NCBI RefSeq assembly: GCF_002159705.1
Contig: NZ_NFJD01000001.1
Location: 310,001 to 374,000 of the forward strand
Origin: Elusimicrobium sp. An273
GTDB lineage: Bacteria; Elusimicrobiota; Elusimicrobia; Elusimicrobiales; Elusimicrobiaceae
DNA: 64,000 nt
Direction of reading: 5' to 3'
Under the pieces are notes generated by a model. That model had not been told where the DNA came from. It ran no database searches and worked only from the letters and a program-made list of their open reading frames with translations. A program made the translations under genes and the position numbers. Below, in pieces: positions 17,365-25,971 of this stretch; position 1 is the first letter of the stretch; every line of letters begins with the position of its first letter.

Positions 17365-18737
17365 GGCCTAAATCCTATTGTCCGTTTATTGTTCTCATAT
17401 AAAAAGTGGCCGCTGTGGAGAGCTTCATTAAGTTCTTGTTGTGTAATCTGCTTTTTCCCTTTAAAAGCTGTTAAACGGGCAGCTTCTTTAATAACAAAGG
17501 CCACATCTGAACGAGATTTACCAATCAAGGCAGATATGATCTCTCCCGCTTGGATGTTTTGATCAACAGGCAATTTCTCGAATGCAGATCGAAACATATT
17601 TTCGATATCTTTTGCATCAGGCATTTTAACCTCAATCTTATGGTCAAAACGACCTGTTCGCAAAATAGCTGGATCTATTTTTTCTAATAAATTAGTGATT
17701 CCAATCACTAAGACTTTATGATTAGAAGCTTCGGGAATAAGCCGCAGAAATTCTCCTATTTCCTCAATTTTATATTCCTGGGCTCCATCGCGGTTTGATA
17801 AATATGCCTCCATTTCATCAATAACAAGTATTGAGGGGGCAGCTGAACAAGCTTTCTCGAAAACTTCTGATATCTTTTTGCTCGTTTGATGAATATAGGG
17901 GCTTCCCACACTGCTTGAATCAACAGAAAAAACCGGCCAATCCAAAAAAGTAGCTAATTGCTCTACTGCAAAAGTTTTACCTGTCCCTGGGGCTCCATAC
18001 AGAACTATAGGAGAAGGGAAAGATATTCCCAGCGGTTCATATTTCTCCGGATGGAATGCAATATCAATCACATTTTCATAAAAAAATTGTTCTAAATAGG
18101 TAGCACCTGGCAAACTAAAACAATCCAAAAGGTGATTTTTATGACTTTCCGTATCTGTAGGATCTCTTTGCAAGGTTTTAGCAATACCCACCCCTGCAAC
18201 TTGAGCAATTTCATGCAAATCTTCTCTTGATAAATACGGAGTCAAGTTTTGCAAACGGCGAATCGCTTTTATAGATACTGGAACTCCTCCTGTTAGGCAA
18301 GTCCCTAACAAAAGGCCATCATCTGAATTATCTATGGTTTCAGCAAGAGGAAGCAAACGTGCATATTGTTCGACATATATTGAATTATCAAGAGGAATAT
18401 CAGGAACAAGTTTGCGAGTTTCTCGCAAAGAATTTGCAAAGGCCAATGCCTCCGTTTTATCTGCAATGGCAACATCATGATTGGTTGGTCTCAATACATA
18501 TTTATCTGAAGACACAATAAACTGATAGTTTTTGCCGCCAAAGGAAACACTCCGCCATACTGATATACCCAATAATCCTAAGTTTGCCCATTTTTGGGCT
18601 AAATCAGTAACCACTACAAGCAAATTGCGTCCATCACCTAATTTGTATATTTGCCAGTTAGGGCCCGCAAAAACAAGACGGGATATTGAAATATCAGAAT
18701 TAAGCAAATATCTTTTGGGAAACCAAGGAACAAACAT
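17361..18737 (-). CDS. AAA ATPase (classical AAA) paired with Hsp70
   Basis: 458 residues: a non-recognised N-terminal domain (1-200) and one AAA module. The AAA module has Walker A GAPGTGKT (248-255), Walker B ILVIDE (303-308), a sensor-1 ITN (347-349) and RTGRFD (360-365), the arginine-finger motif seen in FtsH, Cdc48 and proteasomal ATPases. A C-terminal helical lid follows. It should form a hexamer that remodels or unfolds proteins. There is no protease domain. It starts 5 bp after the Hsp70 gene and overlaps the J-like gene by 4 bp. Its substrate is unknown. Confidence 0.85.
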   Translation of the reverse strand: MFVPWFPKRYLLNSDISISRLVFAGPNWQIYKLGDGRNLLVVVTDLAQKWANLGLLGISVWRSVSFGGKNYQFIVSSDKYVLRPTNHDVAIADKTEALAFANSLRETRKLVPDIPLDNSIYVEQYARLLPLAETIDNSDDGLLLGTCLTGGVPVSIKAIRRLQNLTPYLSREDLHEIAQVAGVGIAKTLQRDPTDTESHKNHLLDCFSLPGATYLEQFFYENVIDIAFHPEKYEPLGISFPSPIVLYGAPGTGKTFAVEQLATFLDWPVFSVDSSSVGSPYIHQTSKKISEVFEKACSAAPSILVIDEMEAYLSNRDGAQEYKIEEIGEFLRLIPEASNHKVLVIGITNLLEKIDPAILRTGRFDHKIEVKMPDAKDIENMFRSAFEKLPVDQNIQAGEIISALIGKSRSDVAFVIKEAARLTAFKGKKQITQQELNEALHSGHFLYENNKRTIGFRP

Positions 18738-18742
18738 AAATA

Positions 18743-21238
18743 TTATCCTCGTACTATATTCGTTATATCCGACTCTTCCATGATACTACTTCCACCTTGC
18801 CGGATATCCTCCAACTCAAAGACAATTTGGCGCAGTTGTTGTATCTGATCCATCTCTATAGCTTCCTGTCCTTTATGGGCTAATTCTTGGAATTTAACCT
18901 TATCTATAAATAAAAAAGGAGTCGAAATTAGACTTTTAAATCTAGTTACAACAAACCAGTCTCTCTTCCATAACATAGAAAATATCTTAGTTCTAATTTC
19001 AAACATATAGTCCTCAAACTCTTGTGTATCCCTTTGGAGCATACGTTGGGCACTTGCCACAAGATTATCGAAAGAGGATTTTTCTAGAGGGGATACATCC
19101 TTTTGGAAGCAGGTGTTAAAAAGATCAATCGCCTTATCCAATTCTATTTTTCTTATTTCATACAGATGTTTCTTACGAATAGAAGCAAGTTCTCTTTTTG
19201 CCCGTAAAACTTTCTCTTCAGCTTCTTTCGCTTTTTCTGGATCTACTAATCCCGCAGGCAAATTAGACGTTTCTTCCAAGGTATTTCTGATACCATCTAG
19301 TTCGGGGTCTTCAATATGGGCAGCCATTTCATCTGCTCTTTCTTTAGTACTTTTTGCATCAAAAATAATGGTTTGAGGAAGTTCTGAATAATCTTTTTGT
19401 CCTTCCTGACGAGAATAAAAATTTTTAGCAGAATTAAAAGAGCTTCTAATGCTAGGAATAGAAATCTCCAACCGGATATTTCCATCATCCGACATTTGAT
19501 AGTTTACATCGATATCCGCTCCTGCATAAATGACGCCTTCATCAAAATCAGTACCGGAAATTTTCATCACGCCTACTAGACGGTTGTCGGTAATTGGCAT
19601 AGAAATATCTCCCTCCCAAATTTTGAAATTTAATGCCGAAGGATCTCCGGCTTTTAGCGTAGAAGCTGCTTTAAAATGTTTTATTCCTTTTTTAGGAAGC
19701 ATATCCCCCGAGTGGACTAAATAATCTAAAACAGAGGAGCCCCCCACTTTATCCAACACCTCAATTCCAACAGAATAAGAAGCGGGGATTGAGTCAACAG
19801 TAGCCGCTGTTCGGGTTATTGTAATTTTATCTATTTCACACGGAATATTTTGTCCATGTTCATTAAACAAAAATATCTTGAAATTATTTTCTCCCTGTTT
19901 GGACAATAACAGTTCGACCATATTACCTTCTTTGACTTTTACTCTTCCAGAGGACCAACCACTTTCAACAGAATCAATCTGTAACTCATAATTTTCATTT
20001 AAAGAAGCCGAATGCATAATAAGTTTAGTTTTGATGTCGGGCGTACGAGCGATGTAATCAAATTGAAGGTTTACATCTTCCTGCACTTCTAGGGTTTCTT
20101 TGACATTTTTACGAGCATGTTCTTGAGAAGTCCAGTCTATCGATTCAGCGAAAAGAGCGGCTCCTTCAGCAACAGCTGTCATGGGATTCACATCTGTATT
20201 GGCTGGAATACCTAAAGCAGACGATATTTTTTCTCTCATAGGTCTGTAACAGGTTGGCCCGCCTACAAAAACGATTCGGGCGACATCATCCGGCTGCAAT
20301 CCTGCTTTTTCTAGAGTTTCATACACTGCTTTAACACTTTCTTCTACCTGTGCTGCAACCAACTCATCATAGCGTTCTCTAGTAAGGATAATATTAAGAT
20401 AGATATCCTTACCCTCTTGGTCTTGCATCCGCATTTCTTCTTCCATTACATTAATGATAGCCTGGTCATCGCTAGACAATTTGATTTTAGCAGACTCAGC
20501 AGCATAAGCAGACATTCTTACTAAACGCCCGTATGCTGTATCATTCCAAAAAGTATCAGGCAATTTAAAGTTCTGTAACAACCATGGATATACGACATAT
20601 TCCAAAATAGCACGGTCAAAATCTCTACCACCACACATAGCTATTCCACCATGACTCAACAAACTAACATGTCCATTTATGCTTTCTGCTACGGCTATAT
20701 CTAAAGTCCCTCCACCAAGATCATACACAATAAAGATACCATCTTCGGTACGAGCTTTCATGACACTCATAATGGCAGCAACAGGCTCCTGCATGAGGGC
20801 GACTTTTCCTATTCCCGCCATATTAGCAGCTTGCAGTGTAGCTTCTTTTTGCATTTGATTAAATGCGGCTGGAACAGTAATCACAGTACCTCCGTCTAGA
20901 GAATCTCTCAGTTCTTCAGGAAGATAATTAAACAATACTTTTAATATTTCCGCCGAACACTCTTCCGGAGACATAGGATGTCCTAAATTAGGAATATTAA
21001 TTGGAGTATTTGTTCCCATGAATCTTTTAAATCTGACGGCCACATTTTCAGGGTCATTTAAAAGCATTTTATATGCCTCTTGCCCTAAATATTTCACTCC
21101 GCGTTTATTGATATAAATAGCTGATGGAGTTACTTCCGATAATTCTCGAGGACTTTGATAAATATGAGTTTTTTCTCCATCATATGAACAAATAGCACTA
21201 TTTGTAGTCCCTAAATCAATCCCTATAAAATGTTTCAT
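18743..21238 (-). CDS. Divergent Hsp70-family chaperone
   Basis: 831 residues, longer than DnaK (about 640). The nucleotide-binding domain is intact: GIDLGTTNS (6-14), VPAAFNQMQKEAT (122-134), VYDLGGGTLDIA (171-182) and IVFVGGPT (322-329). After residue 370 the sequence diverges from DnaK. It has a beta-rich stretch to about 620 and a long helical, Glu/Lys-rich end. The usual DnaK linker DVTPLS is not seen. It lies between a GrpE-like gene (2 bp upstream) and the AAA gene (5 bp downstream), a dedicated operon rather than the housekeeping dnaK locus. The client may be specific to the system. Confidence 0.85.
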   Translation of the reverse strand: MKHFIGIDLGTTNSAICSYDGEKTHIYQSPRELSEVTPSAIYINKRGVKYLGQEAYKMLLNDPENVAVRFKRFMGTNTPINIPNLGHPMSPEECSAEILKVLFNYLPEELRDSLDGGTVITVPAAFNQMQKEATLQAANMAGIGKVALMQEPVAAIMSVMKARTEDGIFIVYDLGGGTLDIAVAESINGHVSLLSHGGIAMCGGRDFDRAILEYVVYPWLLQNFKLPDTFWNDTAYGRLVRMSAYAAESAKIKLSSDDQAIINVMEEEMRMQDQEGKDIYLNIILTRERYDELVAAQVEESVKAVYETLEKAGLQPDDVARIVFVGGPTCYRPMREKISSALGIPANTDVNPMTAVAEGAALFAESIDWTSQEHARKNVKETLEVQEDVNLQFDYIARTPDIKTKLIMHSASLNENYELQIDSVESGWSSGRVKVKEGNMVELLLSKQGENNFKIFLFNEHGQNIPCEIDKITITRTAATVDSIPASYSVGIEVLDKVGGSSVLDYLVHSGDMLPKKGIKHFKAASTLKAGDPSALNFKIWEGDISMPITDNRLVGVMKISGTDFDEGVIYAGADIDVNYQMSDDGNIRLEISIPSIRSSFNSAKNFYSRQEGQKDYSELPQTIIFDAKSTKERADEMAAHIEDPELDGIRNTLEETSNLPAGLVDPEKAKEAEEKVLRAKRELASIRKKHLYEIRKIELDKAIDLFNTCFQKDVSPLEKSSFDNLVASAQRMLQRDTQEFEDYMFEIRTKIFSMLWKRDWFVVTRFKSLISTPFLFIDKVKFQELAHKGQEAIEMDQIQQLRQIVFELEDIRQGGSSIMEESDITNIVRG

Positions 21239-21240
21239 AG

Positions 21241-21627
21241 TTATTTCTTCCCTAATATAGCGGCTCCTCTCCTCACAACTTTTCCCTCACACAAAATAAC
21301 AGGCTCTAATAATTGTTCAATATATAAATCATCTTCAGCATTGAAACTACTAATATTAATAGGATTCAATGGCATTCCTGCGTCAAAAGGCATGCCGGCT
21401 TGAAAATTTGCGAAAGATATTCCTTTCCTTTGGAAGAAATCAGAGGCTTTCTTATTGAACCAATCAAGTTGTCCAACATACTTGCGTTGTTCATCCAAAT
21501 CAATTTTAGAGAGCATTTTGTTTGTTAATTTAGCCAAACGCCATACTTCTACAGCAAATTGAATGTCTCCTTCATCTGCTATTGTAGAAAGTGAAAGTCG
21601 CAAGTTTTCGTGGCCATTTGGAGTCAT
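21241..21627 (-). CDS. Short GrpE-like nucleotide-exchange factor
   Basis: 128 residues. The C-terminal half fits the GrpE beta-wing: FFQRKGISF, then MPFDAGMP, and an end EPVILCEGKVVRRGAAILG resembling the GrpE pattern of a strand, Gly, and RPA-x-V. The N-terminal coiled coil of GrpE is much shortened to one helical stretch (residues 8-60). Such a protein would release ADP from the neighbouring Hsp70. It is first in the operon, ends 2 bp before the Hsp70 gene, and has no ribosome site; a TATAAT lies 6 bp before the ATG. The family call is by pattern and would need a profile search. Confidence 0.55.
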   Translation of the reverse strand: MTPNGHENLRLSLSTIADEGDIQFAVEVWRLAKLTNKMLSKIDLDEQRKYVGQLDWFNKKASDFFQRKGISFANFQAGMPFDAGMPLNPINISSFNAEDDLYIEQLLEPVILCEGKVVRRGAAILGKK

Positions 21628-22153
21628 AAAATGATTATAGTAAAAATTAACTATATCTACATATGTTTACTCTGCCATTATTGACAAAGCGGCATCAGGA
21701 GTATGACAAACTAAATGGCCGCTTATCTTTGATGAGGTTTGCGCTAAACTCTTAGACTTCACCAACGTGCAATGGTGACTTATCTGCAAAGATATACAAT
21801 TTGTTGTTTTTATTAACAACTTGTAAAGTTGTTGAAAATAAAAATTTCTCTACATATTCTTGTACAATTATATATTCACACTCTCTCCTGAATCACCATA
21901 AACCACAAAAGTTGTAGCAGACGGGTCCAAAATGCCATTTTTAAGCCAAATTTAAGGACTCAAGACACCTTGCAAAAAGTTATAAGAAGGGCCTTTTTGA
22001 CCGTTTTTAAGGGTTCGTTCTCGTCGGGAAAGCAAAATATGCCAATAAATGACATTGGTGGAGAAAAAGTTGTAAAAATATTCTAAAAGCGAACCCCATA
22101 TTTACTCCCATCGAACTTTGGATGGGATTTTTTAATGTCTTTTTAGCTTGTTT
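21628..22153. other. Divergent control region of the chaperone operon
   Basis: No gene is supported. TATAAT (minus strand, 21,634-21,639) lies 6 bp before the GrpE-like ATG, without a good -35. AACAACTT-GTA-AAGTTGTT (21,815-21,833) is a perfect 8-bp inverted repeat that could bind a regulator. The region is AT-rich. Confidence 0.4.
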
Positions 22154-22180
22154 ATCCCCGGCTATCGTCGGGGATTTTTT
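22154..22180 (+). terminator. Rho-independent terminator
   Basis: ATCCCCG (22,154-22,160) pairs with CGGGGAT (22,169-22,175) and is followed by six T. No plus-strand gene precedes it within the visible stretch, so it may belong to a lost gene or a small transcript. Confidence 0.6.
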
Positions 22181-22242
22181 GTTTTGGGCCTCTCTGGGGA
22201 AAACGGATACTTTTGCCTACGGCGCATTTGGGCCCCAAAAGT

Positions 22243-22277
22243 AAGGGCAAAAGGTATCTTTGTATCCTTTTGCCCTT
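22243..22277. repeat. Long inverted repeat ahead of the GIY-YIG gene
   Basis: AAGGGCAAAAGG (22,243-22,254) and CCTTTTGCCCTT (22,266-22,277) pair perfectly over 12 bp with a short loop. A related string, GGATACTTTTGCC, stands at 22,205-22,217. It could be a terminator or a mobile-element end. Confidence 0.5.
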
Positions 22278-22363
22278 CATTTAACTGCCCGAAATTTAAT
22301 TTTGTGTAAAACTAAAAATTAATATAATCAAAACGAAGAGTTTATCAATATGGAAATCTGATT

Positions 22364-22948
22364 ATGAAAAATAAAGATTATTCCTTTTATATTTATGCCT
22401 TAAAAGATGGAAGAAAAAATCCCGCACAAATTTTCTATATAGGAAAAGGGACAGGGATGAGAAAAGAAGAACACTTACTAAATATAGACAATACAAACAA
22501 AGGGCAGTTTATCCAAGAAATTATTCAAGATGGCGGAAAAGTTCTTGTAAGTACTCTTATTGACAATTTAACTGAACAACAAGCTTTAACACTGGAAGCA
22601 GAACTTATTGCCTCTTTTGGAACAGAAAAAAATGGCGGAATCTTAAAGAATTCAGTCACGCCCAACCCTTCTATCACTTCTTCGAAACGGGAATTAAATT
22701 TGCCTGTTGGAGTTTATGAACTGGCAACTATAGGACTAGACTTTATGAAAAAAGCTATATTAGAGTTTTTAGAAGCTAATCCCGATGGTATAAAAAATGC
22801 TGAATTCGCAAGATATCTTAATTTACATTCAGATAATGCCGGCAAACAAAAAGATTATCTAACCTATTCTATCCTAGGAATATTAATGAGAGAAAATAAA
22901 ATCAGAAAAGAACCTCATGGGAAATATAAAATAAATCAAAGCAACTAG
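22364..22948 (+). CDS. GIY-YIG nuclease with C-terminal winged helix
   Basis: 194 residues. The N-terminal GIY-YIG domain is of the LEM-3-like/COG3680 type, with FYIYALKD (8-15) and IFYIGKGTG (23-31) supplying the two tyrosines, and a later helix with LEAELIASFG. The C-terminal part (about 125-190: ILEFLEANPDGIKNAEFARY ... YSILGILMRE) is a winged-helix DNA-binding domain like those on restriction-type nucleases. It is the only complete plus-strand gene in the island. A frameshifted ORF follows 28 bp later, perhaps a former partner. A role in DNA restriction is plausible but unproven. Confidence 0.75.
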   Translation: MKNKDYSFYIYALKDGRKNPAQIFYIGKGTGMRKEEHLLNIDNTNKGQFIQEIIQDGGKVLVSTLIDNLTEQQALTLEAELIASFGTEKNGGILKNSVTPNPSITSSKRELNLPVGVYELATIGLDFMKKAILEFLEANPDGIKNAEFARYLNLHSDNAGKQKDYLTYSILGILMRENKIRKEPHGKYKINQSN

Positions 22949-22976
22949 CGTCTATTATATTTAAGGGACATATTAT

Positions 22977-23509
22977 ATGATTCTTGATTCTCGTCCTTGG
23001 AAAAAAGAATTATCCAAACTAAGCCAAATTATATATCGGGCAAGATTCAAAACGAAGTTATCTGAATCCCGGGAGATTGCTTACGAAAAAGCAATCTTCA
23101 TTTCGGCATATATTGTTAGGAAATTGTTCGAAGCATCTAAATTGTCTTATAAACTAAAAGAAATTTCTTGCCCTATAAAAAAATACCCCAATATTAAACA
23201 CGTTAATTTATTTAACTGGCATAATATTGATCAAATTTTTGATCTGAATAATCCGGTGAGACACTCTCTGAATATTAAAAATTATGCAACTATTTAATTC
23301 ATAGTTTTATATTTATACTTTCTTATAATGAGAGGAATTCTTTAAATGGATTCTTTTTTACTTCAGACAAAGAAAAGAATGACTCCCTTTATTTTATTCA
23401 AATAAAGGATTTTATAAATATATTACAAAAGATAGTTAAAGACGAAAAAATTCACAGCAGATATATAAAAGATAAAAATGGGAATTTAAAAGAAATAGCC
23501 CCGAGTTAA
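22977..23509 (+). pseudogene. Frameshifted hypothetical gene after the GIY-YIG nuclease
   Basis: The first frame (22,977-23,297) gives 106 residues ending VRHSLNIKNYATI. Reading continues in another frame as NYLIHSFIFILSYNERNSL, GFFFTSDKERNDSL and a Lys/Ile-rich tail stopping at 23,507-23,509. The junction lies near 23,285-23,298, and both halves share composition and style. I infer an about 175-residue protein broken by an indel. The family is unknown. No slippery heptamer is visible, so programmed frameshifting is unlikely. Confidence 0.5.
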
Positions 23510-23518
23510 AAAATAAGT

Positions 23519-23911
23519 TTATTTATTAATTTTTTCCCTTTTTTCACTCAGCAGCTGGCTCACGCGGGCGGGGCTCATGCCAAGGGCCGCGGCACATTCC
23601 CGCTGGGAAAGGCTATTTACCCTCATATATTCCCGTATCTGCAAGGCAAGCGCCTTATAATATGTCTTTTTGTCTATTTTGGGTGTTTGGGGGTTGGTGT
23701 TTACCCGTTTGGTGCGCCGCACATAATTGGGTTTTACCGCCGCGTGGAATGCAAAACTTACCCCGTTCGGGAGCAAAACCTCTATATTTTCCCCTTGGTA
23801 TGCGTAAGTAATCCGCCGCACCACTTGGGCCAGCGTTTTAGTTTGTTGCTCTAATTTCTGCTGTTCCAGTTCCGCTCTATTGATTAACCCGCATTCTGCC
23901 TGCTGCTTCAA
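23519..23911 (-). CDS. HTH-ended small protein, probably the tail of a serine recombinase
   Basis: 130 residues from a TTG start; the frame stays open to about 23,930 with no ATG. A beta-hairpin (VRRITYAYQGENIEVLLPNG) leads through a basic linker to a C-terminal HTH (LSQRECAAALGMSPARVSQL). This order is seen at the end of some large serine recombinases. No catalytic domain is present. The open 5' end and the abutting truncated NagZ gene on the same strand suggest a deletion that joined both. It could instead be a free-standing regulator. Confidence 0.45.
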   Translation of the reverse strand: MKQQAECGLINRAELEQQKLEQQTKTLAQVVRRITYAYQGENIEVLLPNGVSFAFHAAVKPNYVRRTKRVNTNPQTPKIDKKTYYKALALQIREYMRVNSLSQRECAAALGMSPARVSQLLSEKREKINK

Positions 23912-23944
23912 AACCGTCTCATTAAACTTCGGCTAAAACACTGT

Positions 23945-24664
23945 TCAGACAAGAAGTAACTTGCTTTGAATTTCAAGCGCAGGAAGTTCCACGGTTTGCT
24001 TTTCATACTGCGCCGAGCCGCCGGGTGCATGCTTATAACAAGGAATTACGCCCCCGTCGGCCAACCCGCGGGCGTAAGCGTCGGCTAGAGCTTGCACAAG
24101 GGCCGGCTGATCTGAAAAATAACGGCTTTTGTGCGGGGCGTTTGGCCCGGTGGGCCGTTGTTCCGCCAAAGGCGCGAAAACGACATCTATCGTCAAATTT
24201 TTAAGAAATTTCCCTGTCCTTACGCCATATTGATAAGCGGCTTCAATCGCTTGCGGCAAATTTGTTTCCGCTTGTTTTCCAAACACTTCCGGCGCGGGCG
24301 CCTGAAAAGACGGATCGTACTGTTTAATACGGTTAACCGTGCCCCCTTCTTGGTCTATAAAAAACACAAAATCCGCCCGATGCAGCACTTCCGCTAATTC
24401 CTGCCGCAGGCGGCGCGGATCCAAATGCGGATGTGCCGGAATCCCCAAAAGAAACCCGTACGGATTGGCCTGCTGTAAAAACGACTTGTCTGCCGGCGTC
24501 AGCGGGTAACGGTTAATCAGCAAAATAACCGGGCGTACCGGTGCCGGTGCTTCCAGCCGCCAGAGCATCACTCCCCATGCCGCCAATCCCAATAAGACAA
24601 GCCCTATCACAAAAAGAAACGACCGCGGTTTGTTTAAATACGTTTCTAAAAAATCTCTTGCCAT
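23945..24664 (-). CDS. 3'-truncated NagZ-like glycoside hydrolase family 3 protein
   Basis: 239 residues from the ATG at 24,664 (GGAG 7 bp upstream). A transmembrane helix (about 15-35) is followed by a GH3 barrel with FFIDQEGGTVNRIK, the NagZ substrate-loop motif, and KHAPGG, the counterpart of KHFPGHG. NagZ removes N-acetylglucosamine from peptidoglycan fragments. The family normally runs on for about 80 or more residues after this motif. Here it stops after VELPALEIQSK. The break coincides with the island edge, so the gene is probably inactivated. Confidence 0.65.
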   Translation of the reverse strand: MARDFLETYLNKPRSFLFVIGLVLLGLAAWGVMLWRLEAPAPVRPVILLINRYPLTPADKSFLQQANPYGFLLGIPAHPHLDPRRLRQELAEVLHRADFVFFIDQEGGTVNRIKQYDPSFQAPAPEVFGKQAETNLPQAIEAAYQYGVRTGKFLKNLTIDVVFAPLAEQRPTGPNAPHKSRYFSDQPALVQALADAYARGLADGGVIPCYKHAPGGSAQYEKQTVELPALEIQSKLLLV

Positions 24665-24786
24665 TACAGGCTCCGTTATAAAACTATACACAATTTAAAG
24701 GGTTTCAAAAAGAAAAGGCTCTCTAATATAATTTTATCTTTATGAAAGTGACTTTTTCTTTTTATAATGTCCTAAGGAGGATTCTT

Positions 24787-25878
24787 ATGAAAAAAATCTT
24801 TTCTTGCCTGCTGGCGGCCGGACTGCTGGCGGGGCAAATGCCGGCAGACGCCTGCACCGGCATTGCGTTTAAAACGACCGACGGTGCCCAACTGCAGGCG
24901 CGCACCATTGAATGGGGCGGGTTTTCGCTGGAAAGCCAACTGGTCATTATGGGGCGCGGACAGCAAAATACGTCTCTTACGCCGCAGGGCCAAAACGGCC
25001 TTTCCTGGAAGAACAAATACGGCGCGGTGGGAATTAGCGTAGTCAAAGCTCCCTTTATCGGCGAAGGCGTGAACGAAAAAGGGTTGGCCGCCGGTATTTT
25101 TTATTTTTCCGGCTATGGCAGTTTGGCGCCGTTTAACCCGAAACGGGCCAAAAAATCCGTGGCGGATGTGGAGCTGGTGCGCTGGATGCTGACCAATTTC
25201 GCCACCGTAGACGAAGTGATTAAAGGCCTGAAAAAAATTGACATCGTGACCATTTACCCCCCGCAGGAAGGGCAAAAAACAGCCTCCACCGGGCATTGGC
25301 GCATTGCAGACGCTACGGGGCGCAGCATCGTGCTGGAAATTGAAAACAACGGCGAGCGGCACATTTACGAAAACACCGTGGGCGTGCTGACCAATTCTCC
25401 TTCTTTCCCGTGGCAGGTAACGCATTTAAAGAACTACGTGCACCTGCAAGCGGGCGACGTAAAACCCGTTTCCTATGGCGATACCACCTTAGCGGCTTTT
25501 GGGGCCGGCGCCGGCATGTGGGGCCTGCCGGGGGACATTACGCCCCCTTCCCGCTTTGTACGGGCGTTTTTCTATCTGCACACCGCTCCTCAAGCGCCTA
25601 CGGCGCAGGCCGGCGTATTGCAGGCGTTTCATATCCTAAACAACTTTGATATTCCGATTGGGGTGGAATTTGCGGCGGGTGAAAAAATCCCGGATTTGCC
25701 CAGCGCCACCCAATGGACGAGCGTAACCAATATGACGCGCCCCGCTTTCTACTACCGCACGATGAACAACAGCCAAATCCGGCAGATTGATTTAACCAAG
25801 ATAGACTTTGCTTCCGTTTCTTCGCAGGTCTTGCCGCTGGACAAAACGCCGGAGCAGATAGAAGCCCTTTCTTTCTAA
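24787..25878 (+). CDS. Choloylglycine hydrolase family protein (Ntn amidase)
   Basis: 363 residues from the ATG at 24,787, which has a perfect AAGGAGG. A signal peptide (MKKIFSCLLAAGLLAGQ...) ends right before CTGIAF, so cleavage would expose the catalytic N-terminal Cys. Further family residues are seen in ARTIEW, LTNSPSF and PPSRFVRAFF. The family includes bile-salt hydrolases, penicillin V acylases and N-acyl-homoserine lactone acylases. The signal peptide, common in Gram-negative members, points to the periplasm. The substrate cannot be decided from sequence. A strong terminator follows. Confidence 0.85.
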   Translation: MKKIFSCLLAAGLLAGQMPADACTGIAFKTTDGAQLQARTIEWGGFSLESQLVIMGRGQQNTSLTPQGQNGLSWKNKYGAVGISVVKAPFIGEGVNEKGLAAGIFYFSGYGSLAPFNPKRAKKSVADVELVRWMLTNFATVDEVIKGLKKIDIVTIYPPQEGQKTASTGHWRIADATGRSIVLEIENNGERHIYENTVGVLTNSPSFPWQVTHLKNYVHLQAGDVKPVSYGDTTLAAFGAGAGMWGLPGDITPPSRFVRAFFYLHTAPQAPTAQAGVLQAFHILNNFDIPIGVEFAAGEKIPDLPSATQWTSVTNMTRPAFYYRTMNNSQIRQIDLTKIDFASVSSQVLPLDKTPEQIEALSF

Positions 25879-25892
25879 CGAAAGAACGATTA

Positions 25893-25920
25893 CCCCCCGG
25901 GCATATGCCCGGGGTTTTTT
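25893..25920 (+). terminator. Terminator of the choloylglycine hydrolase gene
   Basis: CCCCGGGCATATGCCCGGGG is fully self-complementary and is followed by six T. Confidence 0.85.
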
Positions 25921-25971
25921 ATGAAAGGTTTTACGTCTGCTAAAAAGTTCCTGCACCAAATTTCCTTATAA

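Noticed and set aside
23285-23298. Programmed frameshift in the GIY-YIG partner
   Set aside because: No slippery heptamer and no strong downstream structure is visible; a mutation or sequencing error is simpler.
23500-24000. Direct repeat of the tRNA-His 3' end at the right island edge
   Set aside because: I looked for the T-arm/acceptor sequence here and around 15,000 and 22,000 and found no copy, so a simple attL/attR pair is not shown.
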